Source: Cantharellus purpuraceus
Lineage: Eukaryota > Basidiomycota > Agaricomycetes > Cantharellales > Hydnaceae
Assembly (NCBI GenBank): GCA_025174535.1
Contig: JALBUN010000023.1
Span: 2,480,001 to 2,544,000, forward strand
Direction: 5' to 3'
Length of the DNA stretch: 64,000 nt
The notes below the pieces were generated by a model. The model was not told where the DNA came from and made no database searches. It saw only the letters and a program-made list of their open reading frames with translations. Shown in pieces: positions 1 to 10,630 of the stretch. The position numbers and the translations under genes were made by a program. How positions within the stretch are numbered: the first letter of the stretch is position 1; every line of letters begins with the position of its first letter.

Positions 1-218
1 AACACGCTCCGCTGCTCTGGCACTTCTCGTAGCGTGTGTCTTGGTCGTGACTGCTGTAATAGCTTAAGTGTCATTTAGGGTTAATGTAATACCTGCACAC
101 GATGTGGTTCATACTTGGTGTACAACTTCCCACACTGGCTACGGTCATTACCTTTCGTTCCTGAGCGCGAGCGTTTGCATTACTCTTGGAGACCGATGAT
201 TTCCTTCAAGGGCTTAGG

Positions 219-242
219 GTGTCGCGCAACTTAGCGTAGCGG
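219..242. repeat. 24-bp motif shared with 22351-22374
   Basis: A 24-base string here recurs base for base at 22351-22374 in the same orientation. Its core contains CGCAACTTAGCG. The flanks of the two copies look unrelated. Both lie in non-coding DNA, so they may be ends or remnants of a dispersed element. No open reading frame or inverted repeat pair was found attached to this copy. Confidence 0.7.
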
Positions 243-249
243 GTGTTAA

Positions 250-367
250 CTCAGTCTTGTTAAAGCGAAGACTTTGTATATTATAACCTAGAGTGTTAAC
301 TATGAGAAAGGTGAGCTAGACTATGAATGCGACCATAGGAAATCTCAGTCTTGTTAAAGCGAAGACT
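250..367. repeat. Direct repeat pair, 24 bp, spaced 94 bp
   Basis: The same 24 bases occur at 250-273 and 344-367; the unit contains TTGTTAAAGCGAAGACT. The octamer GTGTTAAC also occurs at 243-250 and 293-300. Within the otherwise unexplained 1-787 stretch this suggests local duplication or a degraded repeat. No gene is supported between the copies. Confidence 0.7.
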
Positions 368-624
368 AGGGGAACTACAAAAGTACGTTTTATACGGACT
401 CGCATGCCGAAACGGCGCTGTCAGGCAAGTTCGGAGTTGCAATTATTCCGGACGTTGTGGACCGTTGTGTATCCAGCAACGCGTCCACGCGTTCCTGCCA
501 ACATAAGGCTCAGCGCTCAGGAGATAGGGTGTTTTGCGTTAATACAGTCGTAGCCTGTAATGGAACGACTTTTCGAACGACCCTTGTTAAATCTCGGAGG
601 TTTAAAGCATGTGATATTCCTGAT

Positions 625-654
625 GAATAGGAAATTGAAGAATAGGAAATTGAA
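625..654. repeat. 15-bp tandem duplication
   Basis: GAATAGGAAATTGAA occurs twice head to tail (625-639 and 640-654), about 135 bases before the acyl-CoA synthetase start codon. It may fall in that gene's promoter. No function can be assigned. Confidence 0.75.
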
Positions 655-787
655 TTTACCGTAAAAGAGTCGAATAAGGGTCGCCACGGCTATCGTCGAT
701 CTTAGTGTAAATCAAATCACGTGCTTCTCCGGTGTGTACATATCCCGCCTTGGTCTCTCCTCTCTGGTATCCCTTTTACAACTAACC

Positions 788-3736
788 ATGTCTCAGCACC
801 CCAATACTATCCTCTATCCAAGCGACTTTGACTTTTCCAAGCAGTCCGTCGAGCTTCCTGGCACAAGGAGGCCTGGTCAGACTGGTATGTCCACTGGGCG
901 CTCAGAAGCAAACTGTACTCGCGCTCACGGATCGGACAATTTCTAGGAATTTATCGCAATTGTGTGTCACTCGATCCAAACTGACGTTCGTCGTTGTATA
1001 CATATACATTTGCTATTTTCATCAGCCGCGTGGCCCGAGCTTCTCAATTTCAATTCTAAGCTAGGCAAACGGTCTCTTCCTGAGGTCTTTGAGGCTGGCC
1101 TTGCCCACTTGCCAAATGGGCCCTGCTTGGGTCATCGTCAGGTCGTCTCTACGAAACCTCTCACGTTTGCCCCATATTTCGTCTGGGAAACGTATACCCA
1201 GGTCGATGAGCGCAGGCGCAACGTAGGGAGTGCTCTGGAGCTTTTATGGCAGCAGGGTCGCGCGGGCGGTGGTGATCTTCCAACTGTTGGTATCTGGAGT
1301 CAGAACAGGCCGGGTGTGTCTGGATATTTGGATTGCTTTGACCTCCTTTGACGTCTGTCCAGAATGGCAAATTGTAGACCTTGCCACACAGGCTTATGCC
1401 AAAGTTTCTGTCAGCTTGTATGACACCCTCGGACCAGACGCAGTTGGTATGCTGTTCATTATTGTGCCTTCAGCTGGTGGGTTGTGTTGATTAATGTGTT
1501 CTAGGGTTCATGTAAGCCAGCTAATTCCCCCAGTCGAGGCTCCAAGCTCAATGACACGTGTAGCTGCGAACACGCTGAGATTAGCATAGCCTTTGTATCA
1601 GACTTCCATTTACCTTCGCTCTTGGCTCTTGCTCCAAGTTTGAAAAAGCTCAAGATAGTTGTCGGGTTCGACGAACCAAACACGGAGACTAGACACGTGA
1701 TAGCTTCATGGGCCGAGCATCGTAACCTGGAATATCTCACTTTTAAAGAGTGTGAGTTCTTTCCATGTATCTTTCATCCGCTTAACCAACATGCTTTCCA
1801 GTGGAAGACTTGGGCAAAGCCAATCTCCGGAAGCCAATCATTGCGACTCCAGAAGAAGTCTACACAATCTGTTATACTTCCGTGTGTATCCTGCGATGCA
1901 TACACATCGCTATTTATTGACTGGGTAGTTCAGGGCACAACAGGCCACCCCAAAGGTGCTCTCCCCTGAGACATGTCTTGGTCTGCAAGTTTTGAGTTGT
2001 TGCTTTCAGGTGCAGTCTTGACTCACGGCCAATGCGCCATGGGGGTCACTTCTGCTGCTTATGGGGTACTCTTCAACGAACCTGGTCGCTTATTGTCATA
2101 CCTTCCCTTGGCACATATTTACGGGGTGCGGATCGTTCAACCTATACCCCGCCAAAACGACAAAGTTGACGAGCATCAATAGCGTCTTACTGAGCTCCTC
2201 GCCTTCAGCTTGGGCGGCGCTATTGGTTATTTCACAGGCGACCCCCTGCGCTTGCTCGAGGACGCGCAGATATTGAAGCCGACCATGTTCCCTTCTGTGC
2301 CACGCGTGCTTAATAAGATTTATCAGGCGGCTAATGCAGCGGGGGATGTTCCGGGAGTCAAGGGTAAGCATATCGACTGGCTCTTACTTCCTTCAGGTTG
2401 GTTGATTAGGCGCATTAGGCAATATCTTCCGAAAGGCAGTTGCAGTAAAGCTTGAGAATTTGCGCACCACAGGCAAAGTCTCGCATCCCCTGTGGGATCG
2501 AATTGTATTCAGAAAAGTGAGTTGTTCGCTAGCTTGGGTGTGCGGTGATCCCATTCGCTTCTGTGCAGATTCAAAAGGTTCTTGGCGGAAGGATCGAGAG
2601 TATCACTTCGGGGTCAGCACCTATATCTTCCGACACAATAGACTTCCTGAAGATAGCTTTTGCGTGTGATGTCGATGAGGGTGCGCACTGGTTCCTGCCC
2701 ATATCCTTTCAATTATCTAACTTGCCTTTCCTTTAGGGTGAGTTCGTCGCTGTTGTATCAATAGCTTCTCATGACTCACTCTTAACCGTAGCTATGGTTT
2801 GACGGAGACAGGAGCAGTCACTTTGCGGACTGTGCCAGGCGATGCATTCTCATCCGGTACTGTTGGTCCTCCGCAGCCCGCCGCTGAAATCAAACTTGTC
2901 GATGTGGCAATGATGGGGTACACTTCCCAAGATAAGCCTTGCCCTAGGGGTGAGGTGTGCTCTCGTGGGCTGGTCAACTTTACGGAATATTATAAAGGTG
3001 AGAAATTTCATTCATGAGTGTGGACGAGATCCATAATAATGTGACGTGCAGACCCTAAGAGCACCAAGGGAACAATCGACAACGAGGGGTGGCTTCACAC
3101 GGGAGACATCGCAGAACTCGATAGTTGTGGCCGCTTCAAGATTATCGATCGGATCAAGGTGCATTCATAACTTCACTTCCTGTGACGGCGCGTTTACAAG
3201 AATTGCATAGAACATCATGAAGCTTTCCCAGGGCGAGTATGTTGCGCTCGAGAAGATCGAGAACATATACAGCGCGTCGCCAATCATCTCACAGCTCTAC
3301 GTGCACGGTGATTCCCTGCAGGACCACCTTATTGCGATCCTCATTCCAGACACGGATTACCTCGCTGGGCTTGCAAGCACGTACAAGGGGGAACCTGTAC
3401 ACTCCAGTGACAAAGCAGCTTTAGAAGCTGCAGTCCGCGACGAGCGTATCAAAGCTGTGTACATGGCAGAACTGGACAAGCAGGCTAAAAAGGCGAAGTT
3501 GAGGGGGTTTGAGACAGTGAAGAAACTCCACTTGTCCCTTGAACCGTTTACTTCCGAGAATGATACCCTCACGCCAACGTTGAAGATTAAAAGGTTTGTT
3601 AGTATCAGTGGGCCTTGTCGTTGTCGCTTATGTTTTGTTGTCTTACAGGCGTGAGGCTCACAAGATGTATAAGGATGTAATTGATGCACTGTACAGACAA
3701 CCTCTACTACATTCATCATCATCTTTCAAGTTGTAG
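788..3736 (+). CDS. Long-chain fatty acid-CoA ligase
   Basis: This enzyme activates fatty acids: fatty acid plus ATP and CoA gives acyl-CoA, AMP and PPi. It is an adenylate-forming (AMP-binding) enzyme. After removing about 15 introns the product is near 690 residues, normal for the family. The P-loop signature YTSGTTG reads across an intron (1864-1950). It is followed by PKGAVLTHG, YLPLAHIY, the adenine motif GYGLTETGAVT (about 2792-2830) and the hinge WLHTGDI (about 3091-3111). The start at 788 gives MSQHPNTILYPSDFDF, like other basidiomycete members. Two very small exons are needed: 15 bases (947-961, giving IYRN) and a single base at 2737 that completes the glycine before YGLTET. The C-terminus ends SFKL, only a weak resemblance to a peroxisomal PTS1, so peroxisome, lipid droplet or ER are all possible. 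Family is certain; exact paralogue is not. Confidence 0.92.
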
Positions 3737-4115
3737 GGGCGTAGCGCAGGTTGTACGGGTGATGAACGCATTAATGTCATACCATAGCATGATTTACGTA
3801 TTTGATTGTTATTTGATTGCAACAAGTTGCAAAGAAAACCAGTATATCATTTTAGAGCTACGCAATGCCGAGGCCTAGAGCCGTACAAAAATATAATACT
3901 CTGTCTGGTTGGGAAAAGTCCAGGTAATTGAGGTTCGCGACACGAGCTAAGAAGGGCTGTTTGGCTGCGAAGGATATGCAGTATGGATGAGATCCAAAAT
4001 GGATTACAATAGTCATGGAGAATGTGAGGCAGGTTCTGATACAGTGCCACAGGGATATAAGATCAAGTGCAATATTTAAGTGAGCAGACCAAAGGCTGCG
4101 GAGGGAGAGAACAGG
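3737..4115. other. Intergenic, convergent 3' ends
   Basis: This AT-rich stretch lies between the stop codons of the acyl-CoA ligase (+) and the next gene (-). It should hold both 3' untranslated regions and polyadenylation sites. No further gene or repeat was seen. Confidence 0.5.
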
Positions 4116-4984
4116 CTAGATATCCATTGCGTGGGGAGAGGACCCGCGGGAAGAGAGTTGAGAAGGAGGCGAAGGGGGTATGGGGATGGACTGGGCCAGG
4201 GCAAAAACGGCGGCAGAAGAGATTGGAGATGGCGCCGCACGTATAATATAGGCGCTCTGAACCTCGAGGTCATGCGATACGCAGCGCGCAAGTGGATTCT
4301 GTGTGTGAGTGCGAGAAATGGGAGATGCTGGAAAGTACGTCAGAAGAGGTTCGAGGTGGAGAGCGCATGCACGTACCAAGGAGCGAGGAATAAGCCCAAG
4401 GGCGCGGATCAAAGACTACCTCGTCACCAACTTCGTCTCTTTCTTCACTATTCGGCGACAATGTTGCTCCATGGCTTGTAGCACGGTCGGGAGTGTGAGG
4501 TGAATCATCGCTAGAAGCAGAGGCAGTGGAGCGGGTGTGTCTGTGGGATCTCGGTTTGTACGGATGGGGACGCTCATAGCGAGCGCGCAAAATAGGAGAG
4601 GCGGGCGTGTTGAACACGACAGGTTGAAGAATAGATAAAAACTCTTCTAGAGGATCAGGAGAGAGACTAAAAAGCCAGTGGTCAAATAGTGCTCCTATCC
4701 AGTGGTAGTGCGTGAGCTCACCGGGGAGAGGCATTGTCTCTGGGGGTCACCATGGGATCGGCATCGTCGTAGACGGGTGTTAGACGGTCTCTGTCTATAC
4801 CCTGATCGTCATCGCAGTCTTCTGTGAGAGTGATGCGAGCAAAAGCGTCTGTCGGGGGCGCTGATAAGAGTCTGACGGTGGGTTTGGGACGGACCAAGGA
4901 GGCTGCTGGGGAGGAGTGGGAGTGACGGGCGAAAGGGGGAGCTGAGGTGAGCCTAAGGGGCCTTGGAGCAATGAGTTCGTGCAT
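4116..4984 (-). CDS. Uncharacterised protein, Ser/Pro-rich
   Basis: I do not recognise this family. Three exons join in frame. Exon 1 starts at the ATG at 4984 (MHELIAPRPLRLTSAPP). A 55-base intron begins GTGAGC and ends TTTTTAG near 4720-4666. Exon 2 contains LSPDPLEEFLSILQP. A 49-base intron begins GTACGT and ends CCAG near 4376-4328. Exon 3 ends SSPHAMDI and a stop at 4116. Both introns have good splice sites and joining them removes stops, which is the main support for a real gene. The product is about 225 residues, rich in Ser, Pro and Arg, and looks mostly disordered. There is no signal peptide or membrane segment. It diverges from the MFS transporter at 5226, leaving about 240 bases for both promoters. 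Confidence 0.6.
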
Positions 4985-5225
4985 GGCAAAACAGTTGCGG
5001 AGTTGCAAGCGGAAATGTAAAACTGCGTCCTCCCCACGTGACTGTCACAGCGTGTTCCACTCTAGCCGTGACCTAATTTCTTAGTAGTGTTCTGGCATTG
5101 CAATATCGACTAAACTCTGGGCGAGCGCTGAGCTTCCTCGACGCCTGTGCCATTCTCCGGCCCACGGCTCTCTCACGACCTCAAGCTTAGGCTCTTGCTT
5201 CAAGCCGTCCTCTGCTTCCTCGCCA

Positions 5226-7501
5226 ATGTCCGCTCTTGTCCAGGTTGCTGATTCTGTCTCTGTCGCCCCGGATACTGTCGACGCAGGGCATGAACATCGA
5301 GTATCTTGTTCTGATGCTCAGGCTGTGGCTTCTGCGGGCCTTGCGAGCCTCAGACTCTCTGAGAGCGACGAATTCCCACTTTACTCCGCTTCAGGTGCCG
5401 AGGCTCTGCTGCTAAGGCTCCCACCGACACCTGTGCCAAAGCTCCAGTTGGCAGCTCTATGTTTAGCTAGGCTAGCAGATCCAATCACATTCACACAGGT
5501 ATCTAGTGTATACCACCAACCACTCCCCACATTCACTTCTGACTACTTAATCTTCTAGATCTTTCCATATATTAATGAGATGATGCAAGACATTGGTGTG
5601 GCAAGCACGCCTTCACAAGTCGGATTTTACAGCGGTCTTGTGGTACGTTCTGTCCTTTCTTTGTTCGAGGTTGGTCGTTCAGCCGTGTATGGTGAGCGTG
5701 GCCAAAGAAGCCCATTGTTGACGCATATGATTTACACGCTCAGGAATCAGTGTTTGCCATATCTCAACTCCTGACTATTCTTCCATGTGCCCGCCTATCA
5801 GGTGAGCGGGTTCTGTGCATCACTTGACCTATATTAATCAACCCCAGATGTCATTGGCCGTCGACCCGTCATTCTCGTGGGTGTGGTTGGCCTCTCTCTC
5901 GCGACATTCGCGTTTGGTCTCTCAAGAACGTTTGTAGCGATCCTCATTACTCGCTGTCTCGGTACGTTGTGTTTGCGGCTGATTTCCTTGTTCGACTTTC
6001 TAACAGTTCATCAGCCGGTGCACTAGCAGGCAATGTCGCGTGGGTTGATGTTGTTCATATTAGTTTACACAGTTATGCCTAATCTCATTCCAGCACCATC
6101 CACGCTGTCTTGGCAGAGATAACGGATGCGTCGAATCAAGCTGTTGCATTTCCTATCTATGGACTCTGCTGGCCAGTTGGATCCATCATCGGGTATGCGC
6201 TTTTGTCCTTATTGTAGTTGTCTGTTTGGAAGCTCTTGTGTTCAATGTCTGCTTCCGCAGCCCACTTATTGGAGGGTCGCTTTCGCACCCCGCAAGGCAT
6301 TTTGCCCTGTTTCAGAGTATCCCGTTCTTCACGGTATATCCCTATGCTCTTCCGTGCCTCATATCAGGTGTTATAGCCTTGGGAGGAGCAGCGCTAGGCA
6401 GCCTCTGCATGCAAGAAGTATGTCTACTTACACTGTTCTTCGATATTTACTAACCTTGCCTCTCTACTAGACACTGGCGAGCAAGCGTCGGGACCTTATC
6501 GGCAAAGATCCGTCACCTGATCGCATTGACACAACGAAAGCATACGGTACTGTGAATCGTACCAATGCCCACCAAGTTGCTTTTAAAGACGACTTGAACG
6601 CCCACGGTCTTGCCAATACTGCTGACTCTGATGTTGGCATGTTCTCACTACTGGCAATCCCTGTTGTACGTGCACTTGCGATATCATCGCTTGCCTTGTC
6701 ATTCCTATCAGGTGCCTTCGACGTCATTTTTGTATTGTTTTGTTACTCGCCCATCACTACTGGTGGATTGGGATATTCAGTAGGTGTTTACTATTCCTCC
6801 TGCGATACAGTCTTTCAAACAAATGGGCTGCTCAGGCCACAAATATTGGTTACGCGCTAGCGATTGCTGGCACCAGCGCGGGTCTGTTTCAGCTGCTTAT
6901 TTTACCCATCATTCTACGGCGCATCGCCGCTGTCACGGCTTACAAGCTATGCATGAAGCTCTGGCCTGTCGGTTACCTCGCTCTTCCATTCCTGAATGTT
7001 TTGGCACGCGCGGGATTAGAAGTGGACGTTCACACTGGGGCAGAGGACCTTAAACCAGCCTATGCTGCCGCTGTATGGATCGGGATTGGGGTATGCCTGG
7101 CAACTACACGGATGGCGAATTTGGCCTTCTCGTACGTTGCTACATTGTATTTCTCTACTTCAGTCTCATTGATGCCAATAAGGTTGAGCATTATCCTTGT
7201 CAAAGATACCTCTCCTAATCCCAGGGCTCTAGGCGCCGCCAATGGCCTGGCTCAGTTTTTTATGTGCATGGCACGCGCTGTAGCTCCTGCATTCGTCAGG
7301 TCAGTTTTATCTAGGGCCGTTTACCACTTGAAAGATTTCTGACAAATCATCGTCAGTGCCCTCTTCGCAGTATCTGTGGACAACCACATACTTGGGTCTT
7401 ACTTCTGGGTATGTGTAATGGCCCTTTTTGCTTGGGCAGGGATCAGAATGACAGATCGAATTGAATACACACCAAGTTCAACAAATGACAAGACGACTTG
7501 A
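5226..7501 (+). CDS. MFS transporter, DHA1-like
   Basis: This is a major facilitator superfamily proton-coupled carrier of the plasma membrane or vacuole. The substrate cannot be read from sequence. About ten short exons encode a cytosolic N-terminus of roughly 60 residues (MSALVQVADSVSVAP) and then a 12-helix fold. The loop 2-3 signature appears as DVIGRRPVILVGVVG (near 5848), followed by SLATFAFGLSRTFVAILITRC. Helix 5 contains YGLCWPVGSIIGPLIGG. A long central loop (about 6480-6650) separates the halves, as in the family. Later helices include LAIAGTSAGLFQLLILP and a last segment YFWVCVMALFAWAGI, before a polar tail and a TGA at 7499-7501. The set resembles fungal DHA1/ZIFL-type carriers more than sugar or MCT carriers. 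Intron borders in the middle are approximate. Confidence 0.85.
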
Positions 7502-7619
7502 AACTCATCTCGGTCTTTTTTTTTTTTTCCTTATCCTTACTCTGTTGGGTACTGAAGAAAGCCACTCGTTTACATACTTGTACACTTTGCATTTGGTTTG
7601 AAAAAGGAGCATCTACGAG
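7502..7619. other. 3' region of MFS gene
   Basis: This stretch has a T12 run near 7517-7528 and no coding signal. It probably carries the transporter's 3' untranslated region. Confidence 0.4.
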
Positions 7620-7739
7620 TTATGAGTGCCATGGGCTTTGGGCGGCCTAGCGACACTTTCTCTAAGAAAAGAGCTCTCCCGTCTGGCTTGGCCATGAGGT
7701 CTTCCAGACGGACACTGGCCTGTAGCGTATAGTAAGAAG
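7620..7739 (-). pseudogene. Decayed copy of M24 peptidase last exon
   Basis: Read on the minus strand this matches the last exon of the peptidase at 8783-10566. An intron tail ending TACGCTACAG is followed by codons for VRLEDLM and a DGRALF segment, then a stretch nearly identical in DNA to the true gene's final bases (both contain GCCCAAAGCCCATGGCA), then TAA at 7620-7622. The functional gene reads VRLEDCFV, then DGNAVYL, then GVGGAAQSPWQP. The copy is one base shorter in the run before GCCCAAAGCC, so its end is frameshifted. No upstream exons were found beside it. It is most simply a partial tandem duplication that decayed. Confidence 0.75.
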
Positions 7740-8782
7740 AGGAGGCTACAAAATTGCCGGGATTACAGCAGTAGTCGTTACAACTCATTTTAGCCGTCAG
7801 TCAAATATTCAGCGTCAAGTGGAATAGTGATAAGAGTGGAAACTCTGCAAGGCCAGCGATTCATACCTACAAACAACCTTCTGCTTACATCGATTTCAGC
7901 TGTGAGCTCCGCGATACAAGACAGTTGCTACAAGTATTTTTGGTAAGTGTGACACAGGTAATTCGTCAATGAGAGTAGACACGATACGCAGAGTTCAGCG
8001 AGATACCGAAAGGAGGAGCTTGAGAACTCGCATGTACCTGAGAATCTAGCTAGCCAATCATATTCGTACCACTCGTATGAGATACATTCTGAATAACGTG
8101 AGCAATGACATCATCCTCTAGCCTAACTATCAGTATGAGCCCATGTGACTATATGCGGTTGTGACACGGACACCTTGCATAAAGCATCTCGCAGTCAGAT
8201 GCCCGTTTGACCAAGCTGTGGCATGTGTTGGAACGCAAAACACATTCCCGGTGGATGTCTTCGAGATAATACGCTACACATCACTCTTCTTTCCATGAAC
8301 ACTTCAGAATCAGAATGCTATGGTGGAGATGTTGACAATACAATACATGCCTTTGAAGTCAATTAAAAAAAATAACGTCCAGAGACCCCTCAGAGGGATC
8401 GGTAAACCCAGCCTTGAAGTAGTGCTATCCTGTCTTCTCACAGCGCACCTGTATCATATTCCTGATGTTTGTACATTTCACTTATGTTTGCGTTCTCGAT
8501 TCATGAACGACATGAACAACACAAAAACGTGAACAAGAACCCCTCGTGCATCTCATTGACGTGGAGGAGTGGAAGCTTCTCATCGCTGAACAATCCCTTG
8601 GCCTGACGCATTTGATGCTTGTGCTGTAGTTGTAAAGATCGGATGACGTTCAAGGCCTATTTCCCGGAGTGAACGATATCTTTCATGGTCGCAGTTGTGT
8701 AGTGGAAGAGTCGAAGAACGTTGTAGATAGCTTCGCTGGCGAGATGATATGAGCCGAACATATTGCGAATATTTACAGAGAA
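7740..8782. other. Intergenic, no gene supported
   Basis: This lies between the decayed peptidase exon and the end of the functional peptidase gene. Several short open frames exist, but none has splice partners or family resemblance. The last part should be the 3' untranslated region of the minus-strand peptidase. Confidence 0.4.
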
Positions 8783-10566
8783 TTATGGCTGCCATGGGCT
8801 TTGGGCAGCCCCACCGACACCCTGTGTAAGATATACTGCGTTCCCATCTGACCCGATCACGAAGCAATCTTCCAGACGAACACCCACCTATAGCACATAA
8901 CATAGTAAGTGAAGAAGCGGGACATGTGGTGTAGTGTAAGTCGGTTTACCTTGCCCTCCATGTAAACACCAGGTTCATCTGAGAACGTATGTCCGGTCTG
9001 AATAACGTCTAGGCTGCCCCCACGTAGGTAAGGGGCTTCATGCACCTCGAGACCGATGCCTATCCGGCTCCATTTGTAGCTACATGCGTGTGTAGAAAAA
9101 TCGGTAAGCCTCACCATGGCCCAAGCGGTGGGTGAAGTATTCTCCATATCCAGCCTTTGTCAGGACGAGGCGTGCACTCTCGTCGACGGTATGCGTCAAT
9201 CCATCTGCTTTGGCGACAGCTAATGCGACCTGCTGAGCGGTATGCACGGAGTACCATATGTTCAGATGTTCAGGTGGTATAGTTGAACCCTTCAGGAGGA
9301 GGAGAAGTGAGGAATTTTAACGATGTCGAACGAAGAGCTTAATTTACGGGGAGAGCAAATGTCTTGTATCAGATGTCAGGCGTGCCGAAGTGAAAGTGTG
9401 ATGGTCTATGAAAACCCACTCGTGTGTTGTCACTGAAATAACCATGAAGGGCACCAGTGACGTCGAATAATATGAAATCCTCTCTTCTGAGCGCACGGTC
9501 CGATACCCCACCATGTGGGAGTGCTGCGTTCTCTACAAAGAAAAGAAAAGTAGGTGATGAGAGAGGGTGACACATGCACATCATAGTATCCACCTCCAAA
9601 GAGAACAATAGCTTCGCCGTCAGTCAGACCTGCGGCGGCCAGTGCATCCAGAACAAGCTGTTTTGTTTCAGATTGGCGAATGCCGAAGTACATCTTTGCC
9701 TGCACAGCCCGTGTACCAAGCAGGGTGACCTGGGATGATACAAAATGTTAACAATAGCATGTCATGCTTCGTGTCAGTTACCTCATTCGCGCAGCGAAGA
9801 AGGGCAACTTCTGCGGGCGACTTCCGCTCCCGCAAGCTTCGGATAGATTGTGGGGCTGTTAACACCTTGGCATTTGGAACGGCAGCCTGAAGGCCATCAC
9901 TAATGAATAGTCTAGACGACTCTCCTATGAATATCGTTCCTTTAGAGACAGACAAGGCAGAGATAGCAATCTGATAAGGGTCCTCGTCCTCCGCCCATTC
10001 CACATATGTCACGTTTGGCGCAGGAATCGACAACAGCTTTGCCCGGGTCGATTCGAACTTTGGCGTCAAGATGATGACTTTTGCTTCGATGCCGCCATCA
10101 GCGGTTGGTATCGGTGAGACAATAAGAAGCAGAGGACGCTCGCTGAGGTGCCACGAGCTCTCGCTAATATTTCCGAAGAAGAGTGCGTTGGCCCCAGGTT
10201 CGACTATGTACGCATTCGCATTCAATGTGTGAAGTGTCTGAGCTAGTGCTGTTTGTCGCTGATGAAATTCAGAAGCCGCAATGGGTGGTATAGTTGCACA
10301 ATGGGCACGGAGATGTTCAAATTCTCCTAGACGCCCCCATGGAAAGTTAGATGGGACGATGCGGAGGAATAAATATGTGAAGGGGAGAAGTAGCACGAAG
10401 AGACTTGTTACACGAAGTACGGAGCACTGTCACGGTGATTATATGAATGTGCATAGTTTTATAAAGGGGAACAACATGCCTTTCGACTAGTCGGCTGTTT
10501 CAGTGGTAAACCGAGTGATACACCTAAATCCAAGCGTCCAAGTGCACCTTGCTTGCCTTTGGACAT
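8783..10566 (-). CDS. Membrane-anchored Xaa-Pro peptidase, M24 family
   Basis: This is an M24 (pita-bread fold) metallopeptidase of the Xaa-Pro aminopeptidase/dipeptidase group, cleaving bonds next to proline. All five metal ligands are visible: Asp in LFDVTGALHGY, Asp in YFSDNTRTF, His in RLGHGIGLEVHE, Glu in SDEPGVY and Glu in VRLED. The creatinase-type N-terminal domain (AYIVEPGANALFFG onward) precedes them. The largest open frame lacks an ATG, so I infer a short first exon, MSKGKQGALGRLDLG (ATG at 10566). It is joined through an intron starting GTATCAC and ending GTGACAG to CSVLRVTSLFVLLLPFTYLFL, a positively charged end followed by one hydrophobic segment, i.e. a signal anchor. The catalytic domain would then lie in the lumen or outside the cell. 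There are about nine exons. The gene diverges from SYF1 with only 64 bases between start codons. The last exon has a decayed copy at 7620-7739. Confidence 0.85.
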
Positions 10567-10630
10567 ACTGCTAGGTTGCGGCTTTAGCCGGACTGTCGGT
10601 AGGACTCTTGGTCGGCCGACGTCTTTAACG

